A model generated the notes under the pieces. It was not told where the DNA came from. It saw only the letters and a list, made by a program, of their open reading frames with translations, and made no database searches. 64,000 nt of DNA, from contig WPIO01000002.1 of assembly GCA_009760855.2 (NCBI GenBank), positions 3,116,001 through 3,180,000 of the forward strand. Direction: 5' to 3'. Shown here one piece after another: positions 54,403 through 64,000 of this stretch. The stretch comes from Cristatella mucedo (taxonomy: Eukaryota > Bryozoa > Phylactolaemata > Cristatellidae). Position 1 is the first letter of the stretch, and each line of letters begins with the position of its first letter. The translations under genes were made by a program, and so were the position numbers.

Positions 54403-55559
54403 AAGGAACAGTAGCACTCGAGTCGAGTGGGAGAAGGGGACGAATGGAGCCGTGCAGCCCTCGGCTCCGTGCGTCGTGCCATAAACTAACTGCTGGCGTT
54501 GTTCATCGGCTGGCTCACTTCTGTGGGAACCGAACGACATTGAGTTATAAAGCGCCTAAATGGAGAATCGGTTCTCTTTAGGCCGGCGAGAGTGAGGCCC
54601 CGGAAGGGGAGAGGGCTTTGCTGGCTCCACGGGTAGCCTTGTTGTGTAACCAACGCCTTCCGCCGGCAGTGGAGAGGCGTATGTATCCGCATGCGTTTGG
54701 CGAATAGGTGCTGCTTCCGCGGCCGGCGGGAAATCGGCGTCTGTGCGTCAACTTTGGTCGCAGGTTAGTTGGCTACCGATGGCGGCCGCGCTTCCGTCGA
54801 ATCGCTAGCAGAGGCTGATTGTGATTTTGCCGCGCAGCCACCGTCGTCGTCATCACTGTTGCACGCGGCAGTTCGCTCAGTCCGGCATGCTACACCGCCG
54901 CCGACGTGGCGGCGAAGTCGTGATCTGCCAACCAGCGGTCGGGCACTGGAAGTCGTGGCTTGGATGCTGGTCGCAGCCGGTAAACGCAGCAATCTCACGT
55001 GGGCAGAGTTTGCTCCCTCTCTTCGGCAGTATTTTTCTAATCACTTCAACCGGCTGACTCTTCGAGGTCCTTGAATGGGTACAATGAGCGAGTTGATAAA
55101 AGCGGTTAGTGCAGAATGCTACCGCGGTCGGCGGATCATTATGTACTAAGTGCTCGCGTGGGGAGTGAATCATTGGCAAAGAAGTGCACGTTAGAAGACT
55201 ACGCTCACGTGATCGGGTGCCCGGGCGGGCAAGAGAGCCGTGCTCGGGCGACGCACCAACCGACGCCAATTTGTCCCGAGGTGGGGTATCGCCAAGGGTA
55301 ATCTAGTCCTGCATTTTGATGCAGACGACACACCGTTGCACCTGTGATTTGATCTTTCTCTGCCTTTCATCATGTCGAAATCTCTCTGCCCCTTGCTGCA
55401 TATATTGCTGAAATTTGCTCTTGAATAGCAGACAATTTTCTAAATTATAATGGCGATAAAACCGAGTCACCAGTTATTGGAAAACCTAGTGAAACTCAGA
55501 AATTGGAAAACTAAAAAGACGACTGGGCCAGCATATATCCCGTAGGATTTGCTCGAAAT
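54403..55559. other. CpG-rich stretch, no gene assigned
   Basis: CpG-dense from about 54420 to 55280, with overlapping Arg/Ser/Pro-rich frames on both strands. A SINE-like tail scrap (AAAGCGCCTAAATGGAGAATCGGTTCTCT) lies near 54549. Possible promoter, no exon recognised. Confidence 0.4.
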
Positions 55560-56012
55560 CTGCTCGGTGTCCTGTTCAAAGTGTGTATTCTATGATGCAA
55601 TCACCTAGCACAATCTAGGCTTTCATTTCTATACAGACGACACACAGCTGTACCCACAGACAGAGTCAGGATTTTTATTTAGGGTGCAAGACCTGCAAGA
55701 TTTTTTTGGAGGGGGGAAAACCCACAATAATAAAAAATTATAGCTCACAATTATAGTGTTTATTTGACGCGAACTCGGTGGTTGCTCATCGAGCGGCAGT
55801 TGAGGGCCCAGAAATATAGGCAACCCGGGTGGCTGCCTTAGAGAGGGGGCATATGGTCCACTTCCGGTTCCGCCACTGGCTGTATCCTTGCTTTGGTACC
55901 TCCCCAGCCCCTTCCAGTACGTCCAATTCTCACTGCTTCACTATGCAGAATGTATTGCTGATATTTGCACTTGGAGGGCAGCAAACTTTCTCAAACTGAA
56001 CTAAGTTCTCAA
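55560..56012 (+). mobile_element. LINE reverse transcriptase fragments
   Basis: The plus strand near 55618-55665 encodes FHFYTDDTQLY, the catalytic motif C region of the window's LINE (YADDTQLY in the better copy), and near 55945-56005 SLLHYAECIADICTWRAANF and FLKLN follow. Heavily decayed. Confidence 0.65.
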
Positions 56013-56019
56013 ACTGAAC

Positions 56020-56123
56020 AAGCGAAGGACCGAGGACGGACCCTTGTGGGACTTCACAGATGACTGGCCTAGTAAATGAGAGCTGGAGAACTGACCCTCA
56101 AACGACACGGGTTGAGCAAAACC

Positions 56124-56169
<46 letters not shown>

Positions 56170-57620
56170 GCATGCATGGATATACCTTTATGATTCATTT
56201 GTATAGTGCCCTGAGAGAACTTAATCTCTATTCAGGTACTTTACCCGTGCCAGGGGATTGAGCCCACGACCTCGGCCATTAAATACATTCACATTGACTT
56301 TGGTCGGGGGGGGGGAGCTGCTTAACCGCTGCGTCGAAACAGTTCACACGATTTGAACCACGCCAGTACCTCGTCTACCAAACAGACCGATTGTTGTTCT
56401 CAATCTTTTAACTCAGATATCGTGATAAATAGTGTCGATGGTAGCTGATAGATCCAGCATGGCTAGGGCACGTGACATTCCTATTTTTGTTGCTGCATAG
56501 GATGTCATTGGTTACACGCAGGAGCGAAGTTTAATTTGGGTGGTTTTGCTTGAATCCCGACTGAAATGTTTCGGACAATTTATTCTTTTCAATGTGTGCC
56601 ACCAGCTGCTTATCTTCAATCCTTTCACGAACCTTTGGCGTTTTGGAAGTACGAAACTGGGCGATAGTTTGCTAGGACCTGTGAACCTATTCCAGGCTTT
56701 TTAAGCATCGGTCGAACGATGGTCGAATCGAAGGACTTAGGTTTAATCCCGTATTAGCAGAAAAACATTAAAAATCTCAGCTATGGCTGGGCTAAGTTTG
56801 TCTGCCAGCGAGACCACACAGGCGATGGTAGAGAGTCTTCGGGAAGATGAGCTCTTTTTACAAAACTTTATTATGGTAGCCACATCGCATGCAGAAACCT
56901 ACCTACTACTACTTCTACCTACTACCTACCTACCTACAAAAATATCTTAGGGAAGGTCACAGGTTGCTATTCAACAATTACTGTAATCGGTAGGGAGTTT
57001 ATAGGGGCACTAATGTGTGCAATTGTTTCAGTGAAAAGGCTGAACACTTTTAGGCGGATCTGTTAATATCTGGGAGTGAGAACTCTCAAAATTAGCTAGA
57101 AAATTTTCGTCCACCGTCTTATAAATCTGCCTTTGTTCTGACTGGCATGACTTGTGTTTTCGAGTGATAAAAGAAGCCCTTACTTTTAAATTCCGAATAC
57201 CGACTCGCATGAAGTATTTGAAATTTGATATATCGTCATCCGACCCAGACTTCTTAAAGCGGCTTTCAAGCCTGAGCTTAACACGGCGCGTATGCTGATG
57301 TTTTATTTTTAGTAAATTGAAAGGAATCTGTACCAAGACAATATGTTCGGGTGCATACTCGGCAAGGTCGATCTTAAGTTTTATGTTAACTGCATCAGTA
57401 AGGGTAGCGAGACTGTGTGCCTAGTTTGGATGCACTTCAAAACGACCTGCCTCACAGACAGATTTCAAATGTCTACTTAATACTTTTAAGCTTCGTCGCT
57501 GGACAAACTCGCCGTTTCCATACAGGCTCAGAGAAACAGGAACATTAAACGCAACTGAGTGATGATCCGAGATGGTTATCGCAAATCATATTGCAAGTTG
57601 TTTACATAAAATCTTGCACT
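56020..57620 (-). mobile_element. Second LINE (CR1/L2-like), linker and RT parts
   Basis: The minus strand at 57028-57336 holds an open piece of the endonuclease-RT linker (LRLESRFKKSGSDDDIS, then VRASFITRKHKSC, then IYKTVDENFL). RT remnants follow to 56390, including sequence related to HSTETAL..V-type and KAFD-type blocks. After a nested (AT)n and SINE, EVPQGSVLGPSL (RT motif B) lies at about 56025-56080. Many stops. It is in opposite orientation to the fragment at 55560. Confidence 0.65.
56128..56340 (-). repeat. (AT)n and SINE family A nested in a LINE
   Basis: An (AT)n run (about 56128-56165) precedes, on the plus strand, TTGTATAGTGCCCTGAGAG and AACTTAATCTCTATTCAGG, then a B box (reverse of GTGGGCTCAATCCCC) and an A-box-like end (reverse of GCAGCGGTTAAGCAG). 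This is a minus-strand family A SINE. Confidence 0.75.
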
Positions 57621-57769
57621 GTGATTGAAGGAAACCTTCCCAAAGTGCGCTATGGCACAAGGCGTTTCTTCACTCCAGTGGGGGGGGGGTTGCCCTCACT
57701 CCGAACAGAAGGAGCCCCTTATACCGCCTGCATCAAAATATAGAGTTTGGAGCTCAATGTGTCTGCCGT
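57621..57769. other. No gene seen
   Basis: Short non-coding stretch with a G9 run near 57679. Confidence 0.4.
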
Positions 57770-57975
57770 CTGCGCGCTCGTGTGTGTGTGTGTATGATAA
57801 CGTACATGTCTGTGGGTGTGTGATTATGTACATGTTTGTGGGTGTGTGCTTATTGTGGGTGTGTGGGTGTTCGCTTGTGTGTGTCTGCTTGTGCAGATGT
57901 GTGTGGGCGTGTGCTTGTGTATAGGCATGTTAGTGTGCGTGCTTGTGGATATATGTGTGGGTGTTTTTGTTTTGT
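57770..57975. repeat. GT-rich microsatellite
   Basis: Degenerate (GTGT)n with TGTGGGTGTGTG units. Cys/Val-rich frames across it reflect the repeat. Confidence 0.85.
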
Positions 57976-58504
57976 GACTTTGTGCGCACACATGTGTGGT
58001 GGCGTGTTTTCTTTTTTCAGTTCTTATCAGCCGTTTGTATGTATATTAGTTTGATCACCTGCCAAGTAGTAATATTCATTTTTATTTATGGTATACTGGT
58101 CGTGTTTACAACATTTTTGCATATGCTAAGTGACCTGTGCATTGTATGTGGTTGGGAATAAAGACGTTTTGATTCGGTTTATTTTTTTCTGTATCGATAG
58201 TATCCACGGCAAAACGCGTGTAAACACCTGGAAAGTTCACCGGACAAGCAGGAGAGTTTGTCTGCGAGCTCCATTATCCCTTCGGCTTCCGGTACCATGT
58301 CAATTGCTTGCAAAAGGCTCAGCAGAAGACTACAGTCGCAAAGAACACATCGCTTGACATATTGTTTAAGACTCTATCCTCGGTCACGGTGCTTTTGGCG
58401 AATATGCATATGCCATATTAAATATATCTGATAAATTAAAAAAAATTACCTCATACTACACATCGCTTGGTACTGATTGCACATCATGCAGCCTCATAAT
58501 AATG
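57976..58504. other. No gene seen
   Basis: No recognised coding region or repeat. Confidence 0.4.
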
Positions 58505-58770
58505 TCTTGTCAGTCACTTCTTCTTCCGTTCATTCTTGAGCTCCAGCCTACCTAATAAAACTACTCTCCAGCCAAGCTAGGCATCATACCTTCCGGCCCT
58601 CGTACTCAAAAAAAGTTGATCTATGTCTCGATCCAACTTTAAAGTTTTTTTGAGAACGTTCCGTGAGCTCGTATGCTCCCAAAGCCTGGAATTTAAACCC
58701 AACAGACGCTACGACACATCGTCCTTGACTTGAGGAGATACAAAAAGCTGAAAACGGACCGGTCTGCTCG
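58505..58770 (+). mobile_element. L2/CR1-like LINE fragment
   Basis: The plus strand keeps blocks of the RT C-terminus: LELQPT-type PAYL region, CSQSLEFKPN-like remnant of APKAWNSLP near 58676-58700. It is frameshifted and truncated. Confidence 0.55.
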
Positions 58771-58820
58771 GCAAAACGGTCCTTTTGATTTTTCCTTTGT
58801 GCGCCACTGCTTGCTGACAC

Positions 58821-58878
58821 TGTGTGTTACCAGTGACCGTAGTCTGTATTGTGTGTTACCAGTGACCGTAGTCTGTAT
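58821..58878. repeat. 29-bp tandem duplication
   Basis: The unit starting TGTGTGTTACCAGTGACCGT occurs twice in a row (58821 and 58850), identical by eye. Confidence 0.9.
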
Positions 58879-58879
58879 G

Positions 58880-59215
58880 TTTGAATTGCTTCCGTTACTA
58901 CAAACTATAAGCTCCTGCTTCCGTTACATCATATGCAATTCGTATGTTGCCAAAGTAAGGAACTCACTTCCGACTTACGTCGTGACAACTTCTTACTTGA
59001 CGACAAATTTAAAAAGAAGCTGTTGACCTACCTCATGCTCACAGCTTTTACTCTGTCCATTTGAACTGTCGTTTGTGCGCTTATGCGGGCCGATGATGTG
59101 CGTTGCATGTCTTTGCAATTGAAATTCTTCCATACAGGCATATGTAAAATGCCTTCAAAGAGAATTCGTTCTCTTAGGGCAAAAGCAAAATTTCATTATT
59201 TTTATCATTAGTATA
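58880..59215 (+). mobile_element. LINE 3' part
   Basis: KVRNSLPTYVVTTSYL is a remnant of the terminal RT block. It is followed by FKKKLLTYLMLTAFT in another frame, a 3' UTR and a diverged stem-loop (TTCAAAGAGAATTCGTTCTC). Confidence 0.6.
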
Positions 59216-59469
59216 CAAATAAATTTTGTTAATACAGTGGTTACAGCACGGCTACAATTGGGTGTGGAATGTGTTGCAAGTCTTACATGCAAAGTTGACC
59301 ACGGCGATATCTTTAATAGTACAGCAAAATCACTTAACATGCGACGTATTCTGCTCGAAGTCTAAACTTGTTACGTTTGTAAGCGTGCTTTCACGCCTTA
59401 AGTTGTCTGCCAGTGCTAATGTTGTTTGGTGCATGTAAAAGGTATGCCCTCCTGACACAACCATGCGTC

Positions 59470-59625
59470 ACACTTTCTGTTTGTTTCCTGAGATGAAGTC
59501 TGTTCTCTACCGAATGCGTACCAGAAGAAGTTTAAGCTTTGAGTGCGCCATAGAAAACTCCTGCGTAACAAATAATTAGTCTCTGTTGTTGCTTTGTGGA
59601 GTTACAGACGGAGATATATACCATT
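59470..59625 (+). repeat. Dispersed repeat family C
   Basis: Contains CTACCGAATGCGTACCAGAA, GAAAACTCCTGCGTAACA and TTTGTGGAGTTACAGACGGA, as in the other three copies. Confidence 0.7.
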
Positions 59626-59789
59626 ACATGGACAATGACGGTTTACAATATCAACCATATATTTTGGCTTGTGCTTAGGCTTGGATTATTCAGGTGCCAC
59701 AGAGGCAGTCTCTCTGGCTTGCCGAAGCTATAAAGAATTGCCTCAAGCAGGTCTGGTACCCGCTACCTGGATCCTGCAGTGCGGCGAGC

Positions 59790-59925
59790 TGGTCTGGTCC
59801 AGCGGTTAAGGTGCTCGCCCCGACCAAGGTCTGACTGAGGTCGTGGGCTCGAGCCCCGAGGCATATGCGAAGCGCCTGAATAGAGATTAAGTTCTCTTGG
59901 CGCGCTATGCAAATGAATGACATTC
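59790..59925 (+). repeat. tRNA-derived SINE (family A), best copy
   Basis: The A box TGGTCCAGCGGTTAAGG and the B box GTGGGCTCGAGCCCC lie at tRNA-like spacing. They are followed by GGCATATGCGAAGCGCCTG and the 3' stem-loop (AGAGATTAAGTTCTC), then GCGCTATGCAAATGAATG. Confidence 0.85.
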
Positions 59926-61714
59926 ACCTGAACCTTAGACTCAATATTGTACATAACGTGCTGTACTTGCGAGAATTCGAAAACACATGCGCTGCTAATT
60001 GAGGTGGATGCTCGCTGTTTGAGCTGCTTGCTCAAGCTTAATCACATTTTGGGTGCTCCACAGTTGTACTGCCTACCTACTGGGCCGTGCACTCTCGGCT
60101 CACAGCATAAGGACTGTTGCCGGGAATTTTAAAAATGTTTTATAGATGTGGATTCGCACGATTGGAATCATAGATGTCAGCATCGTTCCCTGAAGCCGAT
60201 GCCGGTCAAATTGTTTTTACTTGTGCCCGTAGCGCTATAGGAATGAGATCAGGTGCGAACGAAGGCGGTACCCATTAAACGATAATTTTAAATCGGCACA
60301 CTCCGAATCCGCTGTCTTTGTGACGAAAATGTTTGTCGAGAAGAATGCATGATGTTTACCAAGGCCATTTTACTTAACGGTATGTAGATGTTGTAATTTT
60401 GGCGGCTTATACGAGGTCATTATTTAAGAAGGACTACTCATTTCCTCTGTGATCACGAATTGTACAATTTTATTATGTCGCATCGCTTACAGGAAAAGTT
60501 ACCATGTGCGCAATGCGAAAACATTTCAGCCCCACAAACGACCATGCTAACTGCAGTAAAGACTCCATTGTACTTAACTGTGGTGCTGCAAAAGGATGAA
60601 AAACAAACTGGCTTTGTTCAGTTCTTGCACAGCTTCCAATATCGAATCGCGAAACCATTGGAGCGCTCGCACAAGTTTTCAGGCCCTCTTCTCAGCGGCA
60701 GCTTGCTCGTCAGCAGTGTGTTGTGTGCTCTCTGAGCAGTGCTCAATATGTATGAAAACAGCTACTGCCGACTGAACGTTATAATCGACACTTATTAGTT
60801 TTCCTCAATTAATGCAACCAATTTTTTACGAATCAAGCCAGCTACTTAACATTTGCTTTGTCGTTTGACGGAAGATGAAACCGGTGACATGTTCCCGAAC
60901 AAAATTCGAGATTGCACAATGTTCTTAATTGTATATCATGCAAAGGCCAGAAGAAACGACGTTTTTGAAGACAGGCATAATCGCGCTGAATTAGAGTATG
61001 GAAATGTGTATGCGAGACAGGCTATGACCCTCGTCTAGTTTTGAATTAAATAGACAGCTGGAGTTCTCACTGTGAAAATGTGAAGGTAAGCTGATTCAAT
61101 TGGCTTGTTGACATATGAACCTACTTGCGGGGACCCGGGTTCTCGCAAAGGCCCCATGCTCAAGGCGAATTAACTAATCCAGTTATATCTGCCCTGGTAA
61201 AAATGTAGGACGCCGACGCAGTTTCCGCATCTACTTACTCACGGCGCCGTACACGGTGTTTGCAAAGAAAAAACTGGTGTCGAAACGCCGAAGACGAAGC
61301 CCGGGAGCCCAAAGAACGCCGCCCACGCGCCCCCCAAGGCTCTGCAGCCTGACCAGACCTCGCTCCCGCCTTTCTTTGCCAACAAGTAGAAAAGAAAAAA
61401 GAATTGAGCTCTGATCGCGGGTTAGCATTAATTGATGAAAAAAAGACGACTGAGCCTATAACGAGGTCTATCTGACGACTGTTATTCGCGGTGTTATAGA
61501 GTTTATGCGAGACCCGGATCCTTTGGGGGACTCGGGTCCCCCCCCCCCGCCAATAGGTTCATGCAGCCGTATAGCTGCCGCTATTTTGTGAAAATAAGTC
61601 GATTAAGAGAAGAGAGAGGAGCTGGAAGAGCTACTAGTGGCAGGTGGCAAATCAAAGGCAGCAAAGGTGGCCAAAAGAGGACGAGCATGTGAGCATGTGA
61701 GCATGTTTAAGCAC
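59926..61714. other. No gene seen
   Basis: Only short motif-free frames. A C9 run lies near 61540. Confidence 0.4.
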
Positions 61715-61875
61715 AGGGCCCCGAATACCCCATACTTAAGTGGTTCTATCGGAGGGTCTTCGTCCATTTACGTCAACGGAAGCTGGAGTCTCCTACTGAG
61801 CTAGGACCTAAACCACTACAGCACAGTGCAGCCAGTGATGCTCAAGCGTGAGATGAGAAACATTCGAGATGGATT
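61715..61875 (-). mobile_element. LINE reverse transcriptase fragment
   Basis: Aligns by eye with 48690-48830 of the good copy: shared plus-strand words GTCCATTTACGTC, CTGGAGTCTC, CTACTGAG.TAGGACCT and AACCACT. This is the RT region between motifs A and B. Confidence 0.65.
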
Positions 61876-62000
61876 ACGCGCTGCAGTAGGCTATTCTTTA
61901 TTGACCACTGCTAGCACATTAGAGAGCTGCAAAGGTTGTTCTGGTCTTACGGTATATTAGGCTGCTAAATAAGCCGACCTTCACCTTAGCCATTACATAT
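61876..62000. other. No gene seen
   Basis: Short stretch without recognised features. Confidence 0.4.
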
Positions 62001-62410
62001 CGCAGACAGCGCACTTACGCAAACACGCGCGCAAGCACAAGCAAAAGTGAACTTATCTGCCTCCAGACCCCGAAACGTAGAGATGCTAAAACAACAAATT
62101 TATATTGAAACTGAGCGATACAGAGAAGACATAATTCACATTAATAGTATTGTACTCACACACAACTGCAGCCACGAACACAAGTTGACAAACGCACGAA
62201 CGTATGTCAACGTGAACGCCTGCTCCAGCGCCGAAGCACAGAAATGTAACCGAACACGAACACACGTGAACGCACACAAACATACCTATGTACAAAATCG
62301 CATGCAAAACCACGAACAGATGAGCATACAACGCATCACGTGTCTAAACGCCCAACCGCTCATACACATACCCACAAGCACTCCAGCACCAATACAAACA
62401 CAAAAACACG
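62001..62410. repeat. AC-rich low-complexity stretch
   Basis: Degenerate ACACGAACACA/CGCACACAAAC units. The 124-codon His/Thr/Asn-rich frame across it is a product of the repeat. Confidence 0.65.
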
Positions 62411-63249
62411 GACACGACTAGCACAGTATCACTTGGCTGTTGGGAGGAAAAATGGCCATACCTACGCAGTCAGTTCTTGTACAGCCACTAAATTTAAAGA
62501 GATCAAGTAGCTGAGATTGAAGTTAGTGAAATAGCGAAAGCGAGTGAAGGAAGAGTTAAGAATAATTGTGGATTCGAGCTTGTTCGTCATTTGAGCTTGC
62601 ACGTCCTTTGAGTAGTGACCAGTGCTAGTAATTTATTGCCCTCCTGTCTTGCAAATGTCACAGCCGTGCTGAAGTAAACAAAGCAAGTTAGAACTTGTAC
62701 ACATTTTGTCGCACGTGCTTGGACATTACATGAGGTTTCCCAAGTCTGTCGTGCTGTTTTATACAGATTTGCATGCTTGGAGATTCTGCATTGCTAGCAT
62801 TTCCTCAACGGTCTACATGCTAGCTTTGTAAATTCCACAAGTTGGTTGATTCGTCACCAATCGACGTTAAATTTGAAATGTGAATTTTGTTCAGCTCGTT
62901 GACCAACTAGTGTTAGTCATATTCGGTAAAGCTCGGTAAGTTTTGCCTATACATTATTCAAAATTTCCTTGAACTTTATTTTCTGCTTTAGTGCTTCATT
63001 ATTCATTGCCAGCCATCTTCTGTTTTAGGCGAGGTTGTGCTCGAGCCAGGTGTGGTGCATCTTATGAGTAGTTGGAAATCGTTGTTTTATAATCTGTAGT
63101 TGGAATGAGTGACTTTATTTAGATCGTCATGTTAAGGTTATTCAACAGCGACCCGTGACCTTGACTGTGTGGGACATCAAAGGTCAGCATCGAAGCCATT
63201 GTTACATGCAAAGGGAATCGAGCCTGCTCGCTTTGCTTGGATCAATTTT
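62411..63249. other. No gene seen
   Basis: No recognised coding region or repeat. Confidence 0.4.
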
Positions 63250-63579
63250 CGATTGCAGACTTGAAGGGATCGCCAACGACCGGCACGGAGGAGACTGGTG
63301 AGCGTGAACGCTACTGGCTGTACGATCGCAATGACTACTGAGGCAGCGAGGCGCGGAGGTGGAAACTAAGGGCTCGCTGTGACTCGAGGAGAGTGGAGCG
63401 AGCCCTCGGCAGGCGCTCGCGAAGCTGACAGCGGGGCAGAGCGAGTGTAGCTCGCACGCACTCAAGGCTGGCCGTGCTCGGGACGGGGCGGGGACTTCCA
63501 CATCGGCGTCGAAAGCGATGCGCAAGTTCGGCGGCGAATTCGACTGCGAAACTTCGAAACGCTCGGGGCCGAGAGCGCG

Positions 63580-63618
63580 GCAGCGGGCAGCTTCGCTCCG
63601 CTTGAAGCTGCCCGCTGC
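63580..63618. repeat. Perfect 15-bp hairpin
   Basis: GCAGCGGGCAGCTTC (63580-63594) pairs exactly with 63604-63618 around a 9-base loop. Confidence 0.9.
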
Positions 63619-63624
63619 GATTAT

Positions 63625-63656
63625 CCATCGCCCGATCTGAAAAGATCGGGCGATGG
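63625..63656. repeat. Perfect 14-bp hairpin with GAAA loop
   Basis: CCATCGCCCGATCT (63625-63638) pairs exactly with 63643-63656 around GAAA. It follows the previous hairpin by 6 bases. No T-run follows. Confidence 0.9.
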
Positions 63657-63660
63657 CCGA

Positions 63661-64000
63661 GGGCTGCCCCGCTTCGATACTCTTGCTGAAGCGTACATCA
63701 AGGAAAAGCTGGCAGGCTTATGGGTATGGCACAAGTGGATCAGGTTCAACTCCTGCGACCGTACCTTCTCTGTTTCCCGGTCTCTTTTCCCTGCTGGAGC
63801 AAATAGAATGCTTTCGCAGCCCGATTGGTTGCGTCAGTGAGTCCGTAATAGTAAGTATTTTCTTTTATCGGAGTTGCAGTGCTGCCAGCGAACCCAACAT
63901 CAGCGTACCCAAGTTCTGCTCTACAAATATCGGCGTGAGAAAATCCTAAACGCACGGTTGGAAAAGCTGCCTTCGCCATATTAATTGTAGATGCTACGCT
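63661..64000. other. No gene assigned at the window end
   Basis: Frames of 77-98 codons run on both strands and none is recognisable. A lone pol III B-box word (AGGTTCAACTCCTG) lies near 63738 without a properly spaced A box. Confidence 0.35.

Larger units (their letters stand above)
63250..63660. other. CpG-rich island
   Basis: Very CpG-dense, with overlapping Arg/Ser/Ala-rich frames on both strands. Two perfect hairpins close it at the right. A CCAAT-type word (ATTGG) lies at about 63825 and a GTAAGT at 63850. It may be a promoter, with the gene beyond the window. Confidence 0.45.

Noticed and set aside
57770-58161. Cys/Val/Phe-rich frames
   Set aside because: They begin in a GT-rich microsatellite and overlap in several frames. 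No conserved motif.
62047-62421. 124-codon frame on the plus strand
   Set aside because: It follows an AC-rich low-complexity tract and its product is a Thr/His/Asn repeat.
63715-63760. A-box- and B-box-like words near the window end
   Set aside because: The two words almost touch, so no tRNA cloverleaf can form.
1-64000. CRISPR arrays, bacterial operons, rRNA genes
   Set aside because: No regularly spaced repeats with unique spacers, no ribosome-binding sites and no rRNA signature words were seen.

Overview
The window reads as nuclear DNA of an invertebrate-type animal. The clearest host gene, at 20424-23205, is an RBM12-like RNA-binding protein. It uses the standard genetic code and is split by one short GT-AG intron. 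Around it lies low-density, repeat-rich DNA: 5'-truncated LINEs of the L2/CR1 kind, tRNA-derived SINEs, a third dispersed repeat, a hAT transposase relic, microsatellites and a few CpG-rich islands. I cannot name the species or phylum from sequence alone.

Region by region. 1-20.4 kb: mostly decayed repeats and gene-free DNA, with a possible promoter (ETS-, CTCF- and YY1-like words) near 13.8 kb. 20.4-23.9 kb: the RBM12-like gene with its poly(A) signal. 24-36.4 kb: repeats, microsatellites and CpG islands. 36.5-54.2 kb: a sharply A+T-rich block that is an endogenous DNA virus, described below. 54.3-64 kb: a hairpin at the block's edge, CpG-rich DNA, a second LINE, SINEs and microsatellites, and two perfect hairpins near 63.6 kb.

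The 17.7-kb block is a decayed adintovirus/Polinton-like virus of about 20 genes packed almost without spacers. Recognisable parts are a protein-primed family B DNA polymerase, an A32/FtsK-type packaging ATPase, an adenain-like (C5) cysteine protease joined to a zinc ribbon, a parvovirus-type phospholipase A2 protein, a capsid protein of a family recurrent in such elements, two penton-like proteins in tandem and two fibre-like proteins with phage-style shaft repeats. Together these form the replication, packaging, maturation, entry and shell modules of such a virus. The left end is cut inside the capsid gene, and no integrase is visible. A LINE has split one viral gene and a second retroelement tail sits between two others.

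The most interesting signal is the virus's gene punctuation. Most genes begin 0-7 bases after a TATATAG-like word. In five places the TAG of that word, or of a close variant, is also the stop codon of the upstream gene. Divergent genes share promoters of 11-34 bp and convergent genes share overlapping stop codons. Internal stops in the decayed genes fall where Gln or Trp would fit. C-to-T/G-to-A decay explains this, but it also imitates a reassigned code and deserves a test. The intact 1,995-nt RBM12-like exon argues that the viral frameshifts are real decay, not poor sequence.
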